Below are positions 55,944 to 63,982 of a DNA stretch of 64,000 bases, piece after piece. Position numbers and translations under genes: made by a program. The notes beneath the pieces were generated by a model. The model searched no databases, had not been told where the DNA came from, and worked only from the letters and a program-made list of their open reading frames with translations. The DNA comes from Lactobacillus selangorensis (GTDB lineage: Bacteria > Bacillota > Bacilli > Lactobacillales > Lactobacillaceae). Position 1 is the stretch's first letter. Every line of letters begins with the position of its first letter. The stretch covers positions 98,755-162,754 of the forward strand of contig NZ_JQAZ01000005.1 of NCBI RefSeq assembly GCF_001437205.1. Direction: 5' to 3'.

Positions 55944-56912
55944 CTATAGGTTTTCTTTGAAGAACTTTTCAAACTTGTCAAAAGGAATAATGTCGATGTT
56001 GTCATAAAAATCAACATGCTGTCCATGTGGTTCGACATCCAAATATTTCGGTTGATTCAAACGGGCAAATGTTTCATCAGTAAAGGCCTTCGAATGCGCT
56101 TCTGCACTCGTCACCATGAAAATCGGACGGGGCGCGATTTCATTGATTCGCCGTGTTGCTTCAAAATTCATAAAACTTAAGTTAGAGACATAGGTGATAT
56201 TTTTCAAAGCATGCGGATGCCAGCCCCGTTTAAACCCATAAAAGCTGAAGAATTCCTTGCTGACGGCATCCAAGCCAGCTGGATACTCGGTGACAGGATG
56301 ACTCGGATAATTTTGCGGTGCAGCAGTCCTATCTGTCCAACGTTGTTGACTAAACTGAGCGACTTGCTTAGCACGAGTTTCACCTGTTGCTAAATTAGCC
56401 AGATGGGGAATGTCATACATCACACTGGTGGCCACAGCTTTGAGACGTGAATCTTGTGCAGCGGCTGATAACACAAAACCGCCCGAAGCACAAATACCGA
56501 GCCCACCGATGCGGTTACGATCGACAAAGTCAACGGTACCTAAATAATCAACAGCCGCCGAAAAATCTTCGACATAGGTGTCCGGCGAACCGCTATAACG
56601 GGGATAACCGCCTGAATAACCATGATAAGCCGGATCAAATGCGACAACAACAAACCCACGTTGTGCCAATTGATTTGCATAAATACCTGGCCCTTGTTCT
56701 TTGACACCACCGAATGGCGGTCCAATGACTAATGCTGGTGATTTGGTATTTTTATCTAAATCCTTGGCATAATAGAGATCGGCTGCAATTTCAACACCAT
56801 ATCTGGTTTTATAATAAACATGCTCACGCGTCACACTAGGATCTTTTTCAAAAATATAATATTCGTCACCAGGTTTCACACGAGTCGCTAACAACGGATT
56901 TATTTCTGTCAT
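55944..56912 (-). CDS. Alpha/beta hydrolase (dienelactone hydrolase / YcjY-like)
   Basis: A 322-residue hydrolase. VIGPPFGGVKEQGP near residue 61 forms the oxyanion strand and the elbow region reads GICASGGFV, so the nucleophile may be Ser (ASG) or Cys. His appears in EPHGQHVDFY. No signal peptide. The substrate is unknown; related proteins hydrolyse esters or act on polyketide-like compounds. It lies 14 bases after the DUF915 gene with AGGAGG, last in a four-gene minus operon. Confidence 0.82.
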   Translation of the reverse strand: MTEINPLLATRVKPGDEYYIFEKDPSVTREHVYYKTRYGVEIAADLYYAKDLDKNTKSPALVIGPPFGGVKEQGPGIYANQLAQRGFVVVAFDPAYHGYSGGYPRYSGSPDTYVEDFSAAVDYLGTVDFVDRNRIGGLGICASGGFVLSAAAQDSRLKAVATSVMYDIPHLANLATGETRAKQVAQFSQQRWTDRTAAPQNYPSHPVTEYPAGLDAVSKEFFSFYGFKRGWHPHALKNITYVSNLSFMNFEATRRINEIAPRPIFMVTSAEAHSKAFTDETFARLNQPKYLDVEPHGQHVDFYDNIDIIPFDKFEKFFKENL

Positions 56913-56926
56913 GATGATTCCTCCTC

Positions 56927-57775
56927 TTATTTAGCCCACAAGAAATTGATCAATGCCTTATCAACCTGCGCATTTGAATGCAATTTGCTATGTTGAGCCT
57001 GCTTTCCATCGATTTCAAGGTTACGATAGGATTTTGCCCGATTGCCAACTAAGTATTGCAATGACTTAGACGAATCGTTTTGAACCGTGCCATCGGAATG
57101 ATCTCCGATGTTGCCATAAATATTCAAAACTTCAGCATTTTTCGGAAAAGTCGTTCTCAGGCTTAATAAATCACGATAAGTCTTGATCATTTCCTGTGGT
57201 TTGCCATTTTTATCAACTGAATTGCCTTTAATGGCATCAATCCCACGAATTCCGTCAAAATGCCCGGCAATATTGACTTCCTTGTGCAGTTGCGGCAGTT
57301 TTTTATGCGTCGGTGCAATCTCGGCTAGATAATACATGACAGCTTCATTGCCGGCCGAATGGGAAACGGTATTATACTGTGTAAATCCGTATTGCTTTTG
57401 AAGCGCCGTTAAGACATTTTCAACCCACTTGCCCGTAGTGTGATAATTGATTTGACGAGGATTCTTAAAATCGACCATCACAATCGGATTGACCGCTTTT
57501 CTGGGTAATTTTCCCACTAAAGTGACTTGCCCTTTTTTTGAAACCTCAGCACGAATCACACCATTAGTCACCTGTGCTTTTTTGGCCGCAGCGACCATAT
57601 GTTCTTCGGCATGATAGCTGCTGCCCCAGCCATGAAAAAACAGCGTCGGAATGTGCGTTTGCGTATATTGTTTCGCAACGCTGGAATGGGCGGAATGGTT
57701 GTACACGCCAAAGCCGCCGCCAATGAGCACCAGCGCCACTAAAATGAACCCGATGATTTTCGTTTGTTTTTTCAT
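56927..57775 (-). CDS. Secreted alpha/beta hydrolase, DUF915 family
   Basis: A 282-residue DUF915 lipase-like protein. A hydrophobic N-terminal helix (residues 8-27) exports it. FFHGWGSSYH carries the oxyanion motif, VSHSAGNEA the Ser nucleophile, and Asp/His appear in GDHSDGTV and QHSKLHSN. It probably cleaves an ester at the cell surface. Its ATG overlaps the stop of the preceding chimeric gene (TAATG), so the two are translationally coupled. Confidence 0.88.
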   Translation of the reverse strand: MKKQTKIIGFILVALVLIGGGFGVYNHSAHSSVAKQYTQTHIPTLFFHGWGSSYHAEEHMVAAAKKAQVTNGVIRAEVSKKGQVTLVGKLPRKAVNPIVMVDFKNPRQINYHTTGKWVENVLTALQKQYGFTQYNTVSHSAGNEAVMYYLAEIAPTHKKLPQLHKEVNIAGHFDGIRGIDAIKGNSVDKNGKPQEMIKTYRDLLSLRTTFPKNAEVLNIYGNIGDHSDGTVQNDSSKSLQYLVGNRAKSYRNLEIDGKQAQHSKLHSNAQVDKALINFLWAK

Positions 57776-58122
57776 TATAACGCCTGATTTCTAGGGCGAA
57801 TCAAAATTTCATTGATGTCGACATTTTCAGGCTGACTCATGATAAAGACAGCACTTGCGGCAATATCCTCCGGCTTCAAGAGTGCTGCATCTTGTTTAGC
57901 AGCTGCAATAATATTGGCACGAATCTTTTCATCGCCAACCGTATTGATTAATTCTGTATCAACTGAACCAGGCGAAACGAGCGCCGTTTTAATGCCATTT
58001 TTGACCCATAAAGTTTTTGTCGAATAAGATTGCTTTGAACTTGCTGAGACAACACCAGTTTGAAAGAATAATCCACTGGCTAGAAGAACTAAAATCAGCA
58101 ATCCCGACATCCTTTTTTTCAT
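57775..58122 (-). CDS. Chimera: signal peptide joined to the C-terminal third of an SDR
   Basis: A 115-residue product. Residues 1-28 form a clear signal peptide (basic MKKR, hydrophobic core, cleavage near VSASS) and about ten linker residues follow. From about residue 43 (GIKTALVSPGSVDTEL) to the end it matches the end of SDR proteins such as those at 55155 and 60031. The Rossmann half and the catalytic Ser-Tyr-Lys are absent. It is likely a deletion fusion and cannot act as an SDR. It keeps an open frame, a ribosome binding site (GGGGAGG) and coupling to the DUF915 gene. Confidence 0.75.
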   Translation of the reverse strand: MKKRMSGLLILVLLASGLFFQTGVVSASSKQSYSTKTLWVKNGIKTALVSPGSVDTELINTVGDEKIRANIIAAAKQDAALLKPEDIAASAVFIMSQPENVDINEILIRPRNQAL

Positions 58123-58147
58123 TGTGCGACCTCCCCAACTTAGTTCT

Positions 58148-58609
58148 TTACTTTCCTAATTTTAACTGTAAATGTACCCGGCTGTTTTTTAATGCTTGGA
58201 CAGCTTTTTTTGAGTCAAAGTGCCCAATGATATGGATCCCCGCATAATAATTAACATGCCCATCATATAAAACCACCCGTGGCTGCGGTGACCAATAGCC
58301 GATATCGCCCGTTTGAGCACTATTTCCGTTCGGCATTCCCTTAGTGGATAGTTTTGCAGGCAGGTCGCCAATCTTTTCATCAAAACCAGAACCGAATGCA
58401 CTAAACTTTAATTTGAATGGTAACTTTTTCTTCAACCCATTTGCTGCTGCATTGTTATCCAAATGGGCTTTATAGTCGTGATTTGAAAAACGGACCACGA
58501 TTTTAGTTTTGGCAGCAGCCAAAACTGGTTGTTGAATGCTGGTGACGACCCCAAACAAAAACAACGCACTCGCCAGAATTGCAAAACGAAGCAGCTTCTT
58601 CAAATTCAT
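58148..58609 (-). CDS. Secreted cyclophilin-like fold protein
   Basis: A 153-residue protein with a signal peptide (LKKLLRFAILASALFLFG, cleavage near VLAAA). The mature part is a cyclophilin-like domain of the PF18050 type, with the FSAFGSGFDEKIGDLP segment and the typical GDIGYWSPQPRVVLYDG and IIGHFDS segments. The start is ATG 58609 after GGGGTGG. It heads the minus operon. The function is unknown; a cytosolic relative lies at 62805. Confidence 0.82.
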   Translation of the reverse strand: MNLKKLLRFAILASALFLFGVVTSIQQPVLAAAKTKIVVRFSNHDYKAHLDNNAAANGLKKKLPFKLKFSAFGSGFDEKIGDLPAKLSTKGMPNGNSAQTGDIGYWSPQPRVVLYDGHVNYYAGIHIIGHFDSKKAVQALKNSRVHLQLKLGK

Positions 58610-58958
58610 TTCTACCACCCCTTTTTATTTTATGTTAAAACCAGTTTTGAGCCCTGTCTAATGCTTATTTCAGATAGAGCGGTATAACAAGAGTGGATAA
58701 CAAAAACCATCAGTCCGATTAAAGGGTTGATGGTCTTTGTGGTCAATAAAGAACTTGATTAACATGTTTCAAAGGCTTATAACCGTGCAATCTTGCCTGC
58801 TAATTCATAAAAAGTATACGCCAACTGTAATTAACATGGATCCTTTAAAATAACCTTGTGAGTCGCAAAATAGTAACACTAAATCGCACAAAAATAACAC
58901 CAACCCTGACAAAGAGTTGGTGTTATTTTATGGGCTTCGAAAAAGCGCCTCACTCGTT
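58610..58958. other. Intergenic region with two hairpins
   Basis: About 350 bases. It holds the promoter side of the minus operon (AATGCTTA motif at 58670-58677), a hairpin CCATCA/TGATGG at 58708-58734, and the strong terminator at 58891-58929. No gene is seen. The lone hairpin may be the remnant of a lost gene end. Confidence 0.45.
58891..58929 (-). terminator. Terminator of the hypothetical gene at 58959
   Basis: AAAATAACACCAAC with a perfect complement GTTGGTGTTATTTT, 14-bp arms. Confidence 0.88.
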
Positions 58959-59732
58959 TTAAAGAATGTCTGTAAGCCAATGGCCGAACTCGCAGGCCAA
59001 ATGAATTTGATGATCGTGAATCATAAAGTCAGGCAATAGGCTTGGAAATTCAACAACTGCTTTAAAACGAAAACCGCTTGCTTCCTTTTTTACTTGATGC
59101 CGCACGCCACCAATGATCGTACCATCCTTCAATCTGGCTGCTCCAAATAATTGCGCTGAATATCCAGCTGACAAAGTCGAGCATAATCCAGAAGCATCTC
59201 CATAATGTGCATAAAAGTGAGTCGGCAACGGCGAACCACCAGTTACCTCAAGAACCTCTTGTACATCGTCAGATGAAGCCTGTAACACATAATGATCTGG
59301 ATTTGCACCAATATTCAAAGCAAAATGAGCGGGATCATTGATCATCATCACATCATTGAGACGTGCGATAACTTCTGCTGGTGTTAATTGACTGTTGGGA
59401 ACAACAATTTCTGTAATGCTAAATTTGCGCTTACCATTTGAAAGCTTTTCTGCAATAACAGAGGCTGCGTTCCCTACTTCATAACGTCCCCGTAAAACTC
59501 GGCGTAAATCTGACATTCCCATTGCCAGCTTAACACGGACAAGTTCGTTCTGAATAAAAGCCATTTCATGCTGAGCAAACCATTTCTCCATACGTGGGTC
59601 AAAAACCACCCCTTGCTGATGACGAAGTAAATTATAACTGACTCGCAGACGTCTAAATTCCCAATCTAAAATAACTTTGGCTGGAATCACCTGGCCATCC
59701 ATCTCAAAAATAAGCCGTTTTGTATCGATCAT
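58959..59732 (-). CDS. Hypothetical protein, 257 residues
   Basis: I do not recognise this family. It is a soluble protein without signal peptide or membrane helix. The N-terminal third is rich in charged residues (DWEFRRLRVSYNLLRHQQ), and the central part has strand-like segments (KFSITEIVVPNSQLTPAEV). A ribosome binding site (GGGGAG) precedes the ATG. It is a single-gene unit with its own terminator. Its codon use does not look foreign. Confidence 0.75.
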   Translation of the reverse strand: MIDTKRLIFEMDGQVIPAKVILDWEFRRLRVSYNLLRHQQGVVFDPRMEKWFAQHEMAFIQNELVRVKLAMGMSDLRRVLRGRYEVGNAASVIAEKLSNGKRKFSITEIVVPNSQLTPAEVIARLNDVMMINDPAHFALNIGANPDHYVLQASSDDVQEVLEVTGGSPLPTHFYAHYGDASGLCSTLSAGYSAQLFGAARLKDGTIIGGVRHQVKKEASGFRFKAVVEFPSLLPDFMIHDHQIHLACEFGHWLTDIL

Positions 59733-59946
59733 TTGATCTCCCCTCAGTCTATATAAAAAACGATCATAAATGATTTTTCTATTATCAAAATTTTAATCAA
59801 GCAACTGGATGAAGCTAATTATATCAATCGGCTTATAAAAAACCACCTTATCGCTAATTTCCACTTCATAAATCATCCCTGTGGTGTCCACTAGTGACCA
59901 AATTTTGTTCGTAAATACATGCTTTTTAGCTATATAGATACCCACT

Positions 59947-60000
59947 TTAAGCATTATACGTATGAATGTTTGGGCGATATACTCGATTCATCAGTTAAGC
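59947..60000 (+). promoter_or_regulatory. Promoter copy A (SDR-cupin-flavodoxin operon)
   Basis: It begins TTTAAGCATTATACGTATG, has TATACT about 17 bases on (59979-59984) and ends ATTCATCAGTTAAGCAA. It is about 80 percent identical over some 58 bases to 63240-63296. The -35 region is poor, so an activator is likely. ATACGTAT is a small palindrome inside it. Confidence 0.65.
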
Positions 60001-60030
60001 AACACATTCAAATTTTTAGGAGGATTTAAG

Positions 60031-60774
60031 ATGTCAGTTAAAAATAAAGTGGTTATCATTACAGGTGCATCCAGTGGAATCGGTGAAGCAACCGCCAAGT
60101 TACTAGCCAAGAATGGTGCCAAAATTGTTTTAGGCGCTCGTCGCGAATCACGTTTGCAAGAATTAGTGGATGAAATCAAAAAAGAGGGTGGTCAAGCAAC
60201 ATACAGTATCACCGATGTTATTAAGCCAGAAGATTTAAAAGCATTGGTTCAAAAAGCTAAGGATAGTTATGGCAAAATCGATGTCATCTTCAATAATGCC
60301 GGCATTATGCCAACGAGTCCTTTAAGTGCTTTGCACACCGATGAATGGAACCAAATGATCGGCACCAACTTAAAAGGTGTTTTAAATGGCATCGCCGCTG
60401 TCTTACCTGATTTTTCCAAACAAAAATCAGGTCAAGTAGTCACTACCTCATCTGTTGCTGGTTTAAAGAGATTCGTTGGTTCTGGTGTTTATGGTGCCAC
60501 CAAGTTCGCCGTTAAAAACGCAATGGAAGTCTTACGAATGGAAAGTGCGCAAGAAGGTACGAATATTCGGACAACTACTTTATATCCTGGTGCCATCAAC
60601 ACTGAATTACTGCATACCATTACTGATGATGCTGCTGCTAAAAAAATGGCGGCTCAATATAATCGAGTCGGCATTTCACCAGATGCCATCGCTCGTGCGG
60701 TCAACTTTGCAATCGATCAGCCTGAAGAGGTCGATATCAGTGAATTGACGATTTATCCAACCAAACAAGGCTAA
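60031..60774 (+). CDS. Short-chain dehydrogenase/reductase
   Basis: A 247-residue classical SDR, a close relative of the gene at 55155 (same MxVKNKVV opening and GARRExRL). It has TGASSGIGEA, NNAGIMP, TSSVAG and YGATK. The start is ATG 60031 after AGGAGG; the frame open upstream to 59962 covers the promoter. It is the first gene of an operon with the cupin and flavodoxin genes and probably an NADPH carbonyl reductase. Confidence 0.93.
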   Translation: MSVKNKVVIITGASSGIGEATAKLLAKNGAKIVLGARRESRLQELVDEIKKEGGQATYSITDVIKPEDLKALVQKAKDSYGKIDVIFNNAGIMPTSPLSALHTDEWNQMIGTNLKGVLNGIAAVLPDFSKQKSGQVVTTSSVAGLKRFVGSGVYGATKFAVKNAMEVLRMESAQEGTNIRTTTLYPGAINTELLHTITDDAAAKKMAAQYNRVGISPDAIARAVNFAIDQPEEVDISELTIYPTKQG

Positions 60775-60789
60775 AGGGAGGCCATTTAA

Positions 60790-61200
60790 ATGAATGATTC
60801 AGAAAAAGAAGTGAAGGACGGCTTATTTGCCATCGGCGGTAAAAATATCGCATTTCAAAAGAATTTTATCGGTCTAAGTTATCACAATTCATTAGTCAAA
60901 GACCCTGATATCAATGTCACTGTCAGCAATGTTAGCTTTGAACCGAGCTGCCGCAACAATTGGCACATTCATCATAATGGTTACCAGATTCTTTTGGTCA
61001 CTGGCGGCGAAGGCTGGTATCAAGAATGGGGCAAGCCGGCACAGAAACTTCATCCTGGTGATGTCATCGTGACTCATGATGGTGTTAAACATTGGCATGG
61101 TGCCACTAAAGATAGTTGGATGAGTCATATTGCCATCACTGCCGGAACCCCTGAATGGCTTGAACCTGTGTCCGATGAAGAATACGGCCAATTAAATTAA
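60790..61200 (+). CDS. Cupin-domain protein
   Basis: A 136-residue single cupin. Metal-binding motif 1 is HIHHNGYQILLV (about residues 58-69, with two His and a later Gln/Glu) and motif 2 HPGDVIVTHDGVKHWHG. Such proteins bind a metal and act as small isomerases, dioxygenases or sensors. GGGAGG lies before the ATG, 15 bases after the SDR stop. The role in this redox operon is unknown. Confidence 0.88.
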   Translation: MNDSEKEVKDGLFAIGGKNIAFQKNFIGLSYHNSLVKDPDINVTVSNVSFEPSCRNNWHIHHNGYQILLVTGGEGWYQEWGKPAQKLHPGDVIVTHDGVKHWHGATKDSWMSHIAITAGTPEWLEPVSDEEYGQLN

Positions 61201-61212
61201 GCGTGTTTCGTT

Positions 61213-61725
61213 ATGGTCGCAATTGTCTATTTTTCACATGCTAAGGAGAATCTTTATCGTAATTCTGTCCGCAATCTTATCCAAGGAAATACAGCTATCA
61301 TGGCCGCTAAAATTGCGCAGCAGCTTCACGCAACCTCTACAGAAATCATTCCTGTTCGGCCTTATCCTGCTAATTATCAGCAAACTTTAACGGTTACCAA
61401 AAACGAACTTGATCAGAAACGTTTCCCAGACATTAAACCCATTAAAATTGATTTTCATAAAGAAAAGAACCTCTTTTTAGGATTCCCAAATTGGTGGAGT
61501 ACCATTCCACGGCCAGTTGCAACCTTCTTAAAATCACAATCATTGGAGAATGTTCATATTTATCCATTTTGTACTCACGAAGGCAGCCAATTTGGGTACA
61601 GTCGCAAAGACATCCAGCTGCTTGCACCCAATGCCGTCATTCACCAAGGCCTTCCTATTCGAGGCGTCTGTGTCGGGCAAGCCGATCAAGCAATTCAAAA
61701 CTGGCTCAGTACGATCAATCTTTAA
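61213..61725 (+). CDS. Flavodoxin (flavodoxin-4 type)
   Basis: A 170-residue flavodoxin-fold protein. VAIVYFSHAKENLYR opens the FMN site, and LFLGFPNWWSTIPRPVATFL is the typical loop with Trp residues. It carries electrons or reduces quinones with FMN. It begins 12 bases after the cupin gene and ends at a terminator, so it closes the operon. The protein at 3075 is a distant relative. Confidence 0.87.
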   Translation: MVAIVYFSHAKENLYRNSVRNLIQGNTAIMAAKIAQQLHATSTEIIPVRPYPANYQQTLTVTKNELDQKRFPDIKPIKIDFHKEKNLFLGFPNWWSTIPRPVATFLKSQSLENVHIYPFCTHEGSQFGYSRKDIQLLAPNAVIHQGLPIRGVCVGQADQAIQNWLSTINL

Positions 61726-61755
61726 AGACAACTATGTAAAAATAGCTGTCTTTTT
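61724..61755 (+). terminator. Terminator of the SDR-cupin-flavodoxin operon
   Basis: AAAGACA/TGTCTTT with an inner CTAT/ATAG pairing and a T-run. Confidence 0.75.
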
Positions 61756-61809
61756 GTGTTTTTATACCTTATAGGCATGTTATGCTAACGATAGATGGGA
61801 GTCCTGATT

Positions 61810-62694
61810 ATGGAAATGCGATTATTACGTTACTTTTGGACGGTGGCCGAGGTCGGTACGATTACCCAAGCAGCCGAACAGCTTCACGTGACTCAGCCGA
61901 CTTTGAGCCGCCAAATCAAAAACTTGGAAACAGACCTTGGAACACCCCTATTTACACGCAATAAAAATCATTTAGCGCTAACCCAAGCTGGCTTATTTTT
62001 AAAGACCCGAGCTGAGGAAATCCTTGAACTCGATCAACAGACCGAGCAAGCTTTTATCGATGAAAAGAATCAATTATTCAGCGGCACAATTCATATCGGC
62101 TGTGTCGAAGCTGACAACTCGGACACGATGGCAATGATTCTCGAAGAATTTATCCGTGATTATCCCCAAGTCAAGTTCACCGTTGTGACTAGGACCAGCA
62201 GTTATGTTTCTGATCTTTTGGATAAAGGCATCATTGATGTGGCCATTCTATTAAAACCAATTGATACGCAAAAATATGAATCTTTAACTTTGCCACGAAC
62301 CGAGCGCTGGGGCCTGCTTGTTTCTAAAGACGCTTTTTTGGCACAAAAAGACTTGATCACGCCCAATGACCTCTTAGATTTGCCGCTTATTATGTCCCGT
62401 CGTTCGGAAGTTTCAACCATGCTGGAGAAATGGCTTGGTCATCCCTTAAGCGAATTAAATGTGATTGGTTATTTTAACCTTCATTTCAATATCGAGCCCT
62501 TAGTTGAACGTCAGATTGGCGTGGCACTTGGCATCGAAGGTGCAATGTCAGCAGCTGATCATGACTTGCTAAAATTCATCCCACTCGACCCTGAACTCAA
62601 AACAAACTGTGTCCTTGCATGGGCCCGGAATCGCAATCTTTCGCCGGTTGCTTCGAAATACATCCGGCGTTTCAAAGATGCTTTTCAGAACTAG
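61810..62694 (+). CDS. LysR-family transcriptional regulator
   Basis: A 294-residue LysR protein. The HTH is at about residues 15-40 (AAEQLHVTQPTLSRQI) and the effector domain begins near GTIHIG. The start is ATG 61810, eight bases after GGGAG; a frame from 61795 exists. TAGGCATGTTATGC lies just upstream and CTAGCATACC overlaps its stop, both LysR-like elements. It sits between the SDR operon and the cyclophilin-like gene and probably regulates one or both. Confidence 0.91.
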   Translation: MEMRLLRYFWTVAEVGTITQAAEQLHVTQPTLSRQIKNLETDLGTPLFTRNKNHLALTQAGLFLKTRAEEILELDQQTEQAFIDEKNQLFSGTIHIGCVEADNSDTMAMILEEFIRDYPQVKFTVVTRTSSYVSDLLDKGIIDVAILLKPIDTQKYESLTLPRTERWGLLVSKDAFLAQKDLITPNDLLDLPLIMSRRSEVSTMLEKWLGHPLSELNVIGYFNLHFNIEPLVERQIGVALGIEGAMSAADHDLLKFIPLDPELKTNCVLAWARNRNLSPVASKYIRRFKDAFQN

Positions 62695-62804
62695 CATACC
62701 TGCTAGGCATATTAACCTGTGAAACAAGCATTATTCAAATGATATATTCTCCTTTATGATGATCCTTGTTGAACGAACAAGAATCACAGAAAGGAATAAG
62801 CTAT

Positions 62805-63161
62805 ATGTCAAATACAAATATTAAAATCACCGTAAACAACCAGACTTTATCCGGCCAATTTTTCGATAACAAAACGGCGCAAGCATTGTTAGCGCAATTT
62901 CCAGAAACTCTACCCATGTTAAATTTATATGGTCGTGAAATGACCTATCGTTTCAAAAAGGCATTGCCAACCGATCAGCTCAGCACTAGTGGCTACCAAG
63001 TCGGCGACATTGCCTATTGGGCGCCACGGCATAGTTTCGTGATTTTTTATAAACAAACCGGCGAGGTAATCTCTGATCTACAAAAAATCGGTCATATTGA
63101 TTCCGATTTAGCTTTCTTAAATCATGCTGGCGACTTACAATTTCAATTCAAACAAGCTTAA
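62805..63161 (+). CDS. Cyclophilin-like fold protein (cytosolic)
   Basis: A 118-residue PF18050-type protein. NLYGREMTYRFKKALP, YQVGDIAYWAPRHSFVIFY and KIGHIDSDLAFL match the layout of the secreted relative at 58148. It has no signal peptide. The start is ATG 62805 with AAAGGAA; the track back to 62766 is a TTG without a site. The family's reaction is unknown. Upstream is the AAGCATT motif (62726-62732) and the LysR gene. Confidence 0.85.
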   Translation: MSNTNIKITVNNQTLSGQFFDNKTAQALLAQFPETLPMLNLYGREMTYRFKKALPTDQLSTSGYQVGDIAYWAPRHSFVIFYKQTGEVISDLQKIGHIDSDLAFLNHAGDLQFQFKQA

Positions 63162-63169
63162 CCACTTCT

Positions 63170-63202
63170 AAAAAAGCTGCGAAAATTTCGCAGCCTTTTT
63201 TT
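63170..63202 (+). terminator. Terminator of the cyclophilin-like gene
   Basis: AAAAAGCTGCGAAA and TTTCGCAGCCTTTTTTT form the stem and T-run. Confidence 0.85.
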
Positions 63203-63239
63203 ATTTGAATTCATGCCTTCTAGCTATGTCACATTTAAA

Positions 63240-63296
63240 TTTAAGCATTATACGTATGTATTTTGCGGACTTATACTTGATTCATCAGTTAAGCAA
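63240..63296 (+). promoter_or_regulatory. Promoter copy B (NmrA-like gene)
   Basis: Near copy of 59947-60000: TTTAAGCATTATACGTATG, then TATACT (63272-63277) and ATTCATCAGTTAAGCAA. The following genes differ, so the promoter was duplicated without the gene. Confidence 0.65.
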
Positions 63297-63313
63297 ACAA
63301 AGGAGAAAATAAT

Positions 63314-63952
63314 ATGAAAAACGTTTTAATTTTAGGTGCCAATGGGCGAATAGCTCGAATTGTGCGTCAGTGCTTGCTGGAGCATCCAAATAAAGTTCAT
63401 GTGACTTCTTATCTACGGAACGCCGCAAGAATCACACCAGGCCAAAATGAGACTGTTATTGATGGTGATGTCATGGATGAACATCAATTATCAGAAGCAA
63501 TGGCAGGCCAAGATATTGTTTATGCCAATTTAGTTGGCAATATGGCACGAATGGCCAGCAATGTCTTAAATGCGATGAAGATCAATTCGGTGCAACGTTT
63601 GATTTGGGTCACTGGATCAGGCCTGTATCATGAAGTTCCAAATCCATTTGGCGATTGGGTCGAAAAAACAGTCGGTCATGCTTCCAAAGAAGATACGCGT
63701 GAAGCAGCTCGTTTAATTGAATCTTCATCGATTAAATACACCATTATTCGTGCAGCTGTTATGACTGACGCGGACGAAATTGATTACGAATTAACTGAAA
63801 AAGGAACACCTTTCAAAGGAAAGCTGATTCCACGCAAGAGCATCGCCGATTTTGTCGTTTCTTTGATCAAAGATCCTAGTCAACATGTTGACGGCAGCTT
63901 AGGTATTGATAAACCAGGCTCAACATTTGAGCAAGTATTGGCAAGATTTTAA
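63314..63952 (+). CDS. NAD(P)H-binding NmrA/YwnB-like Rossmann protein
   Basis: A 212-residue Rossmann protein with the loop GANGRIARI at residues 8-16. The C-terminal IDYELTEKGTPFKGK and GIDKPGS segments match the protein at 17742. AAAGGAG lies before ATG 63314. It is probably a quinone- or flavin-linked oxidoreductase or sensor. It is controlled by the duplicated promoter. Confidence 0.86.
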   Translation: MKNVLILGANGRIARIVRQCLLEHPNKVHVTSYLRNAARITPGQNETVIDGDVMDEHQLSEAMAGQDIVYANLVGNMARMASNVLNAMKINSVQRLIWVTGSGLYHEVPNPFGDWVEKTVGHASKEDTREAARLIESSSIKYTIIRAAVMTDADEIDYELTEKGTPFKGKLIPRKSIADFVVSLIKDPSQHVDGSLGIDKPGSTFEQVLARF

Positions 63953-63982
63953 GAAAAATATGAATAGAAAAAGGGAATTGAA

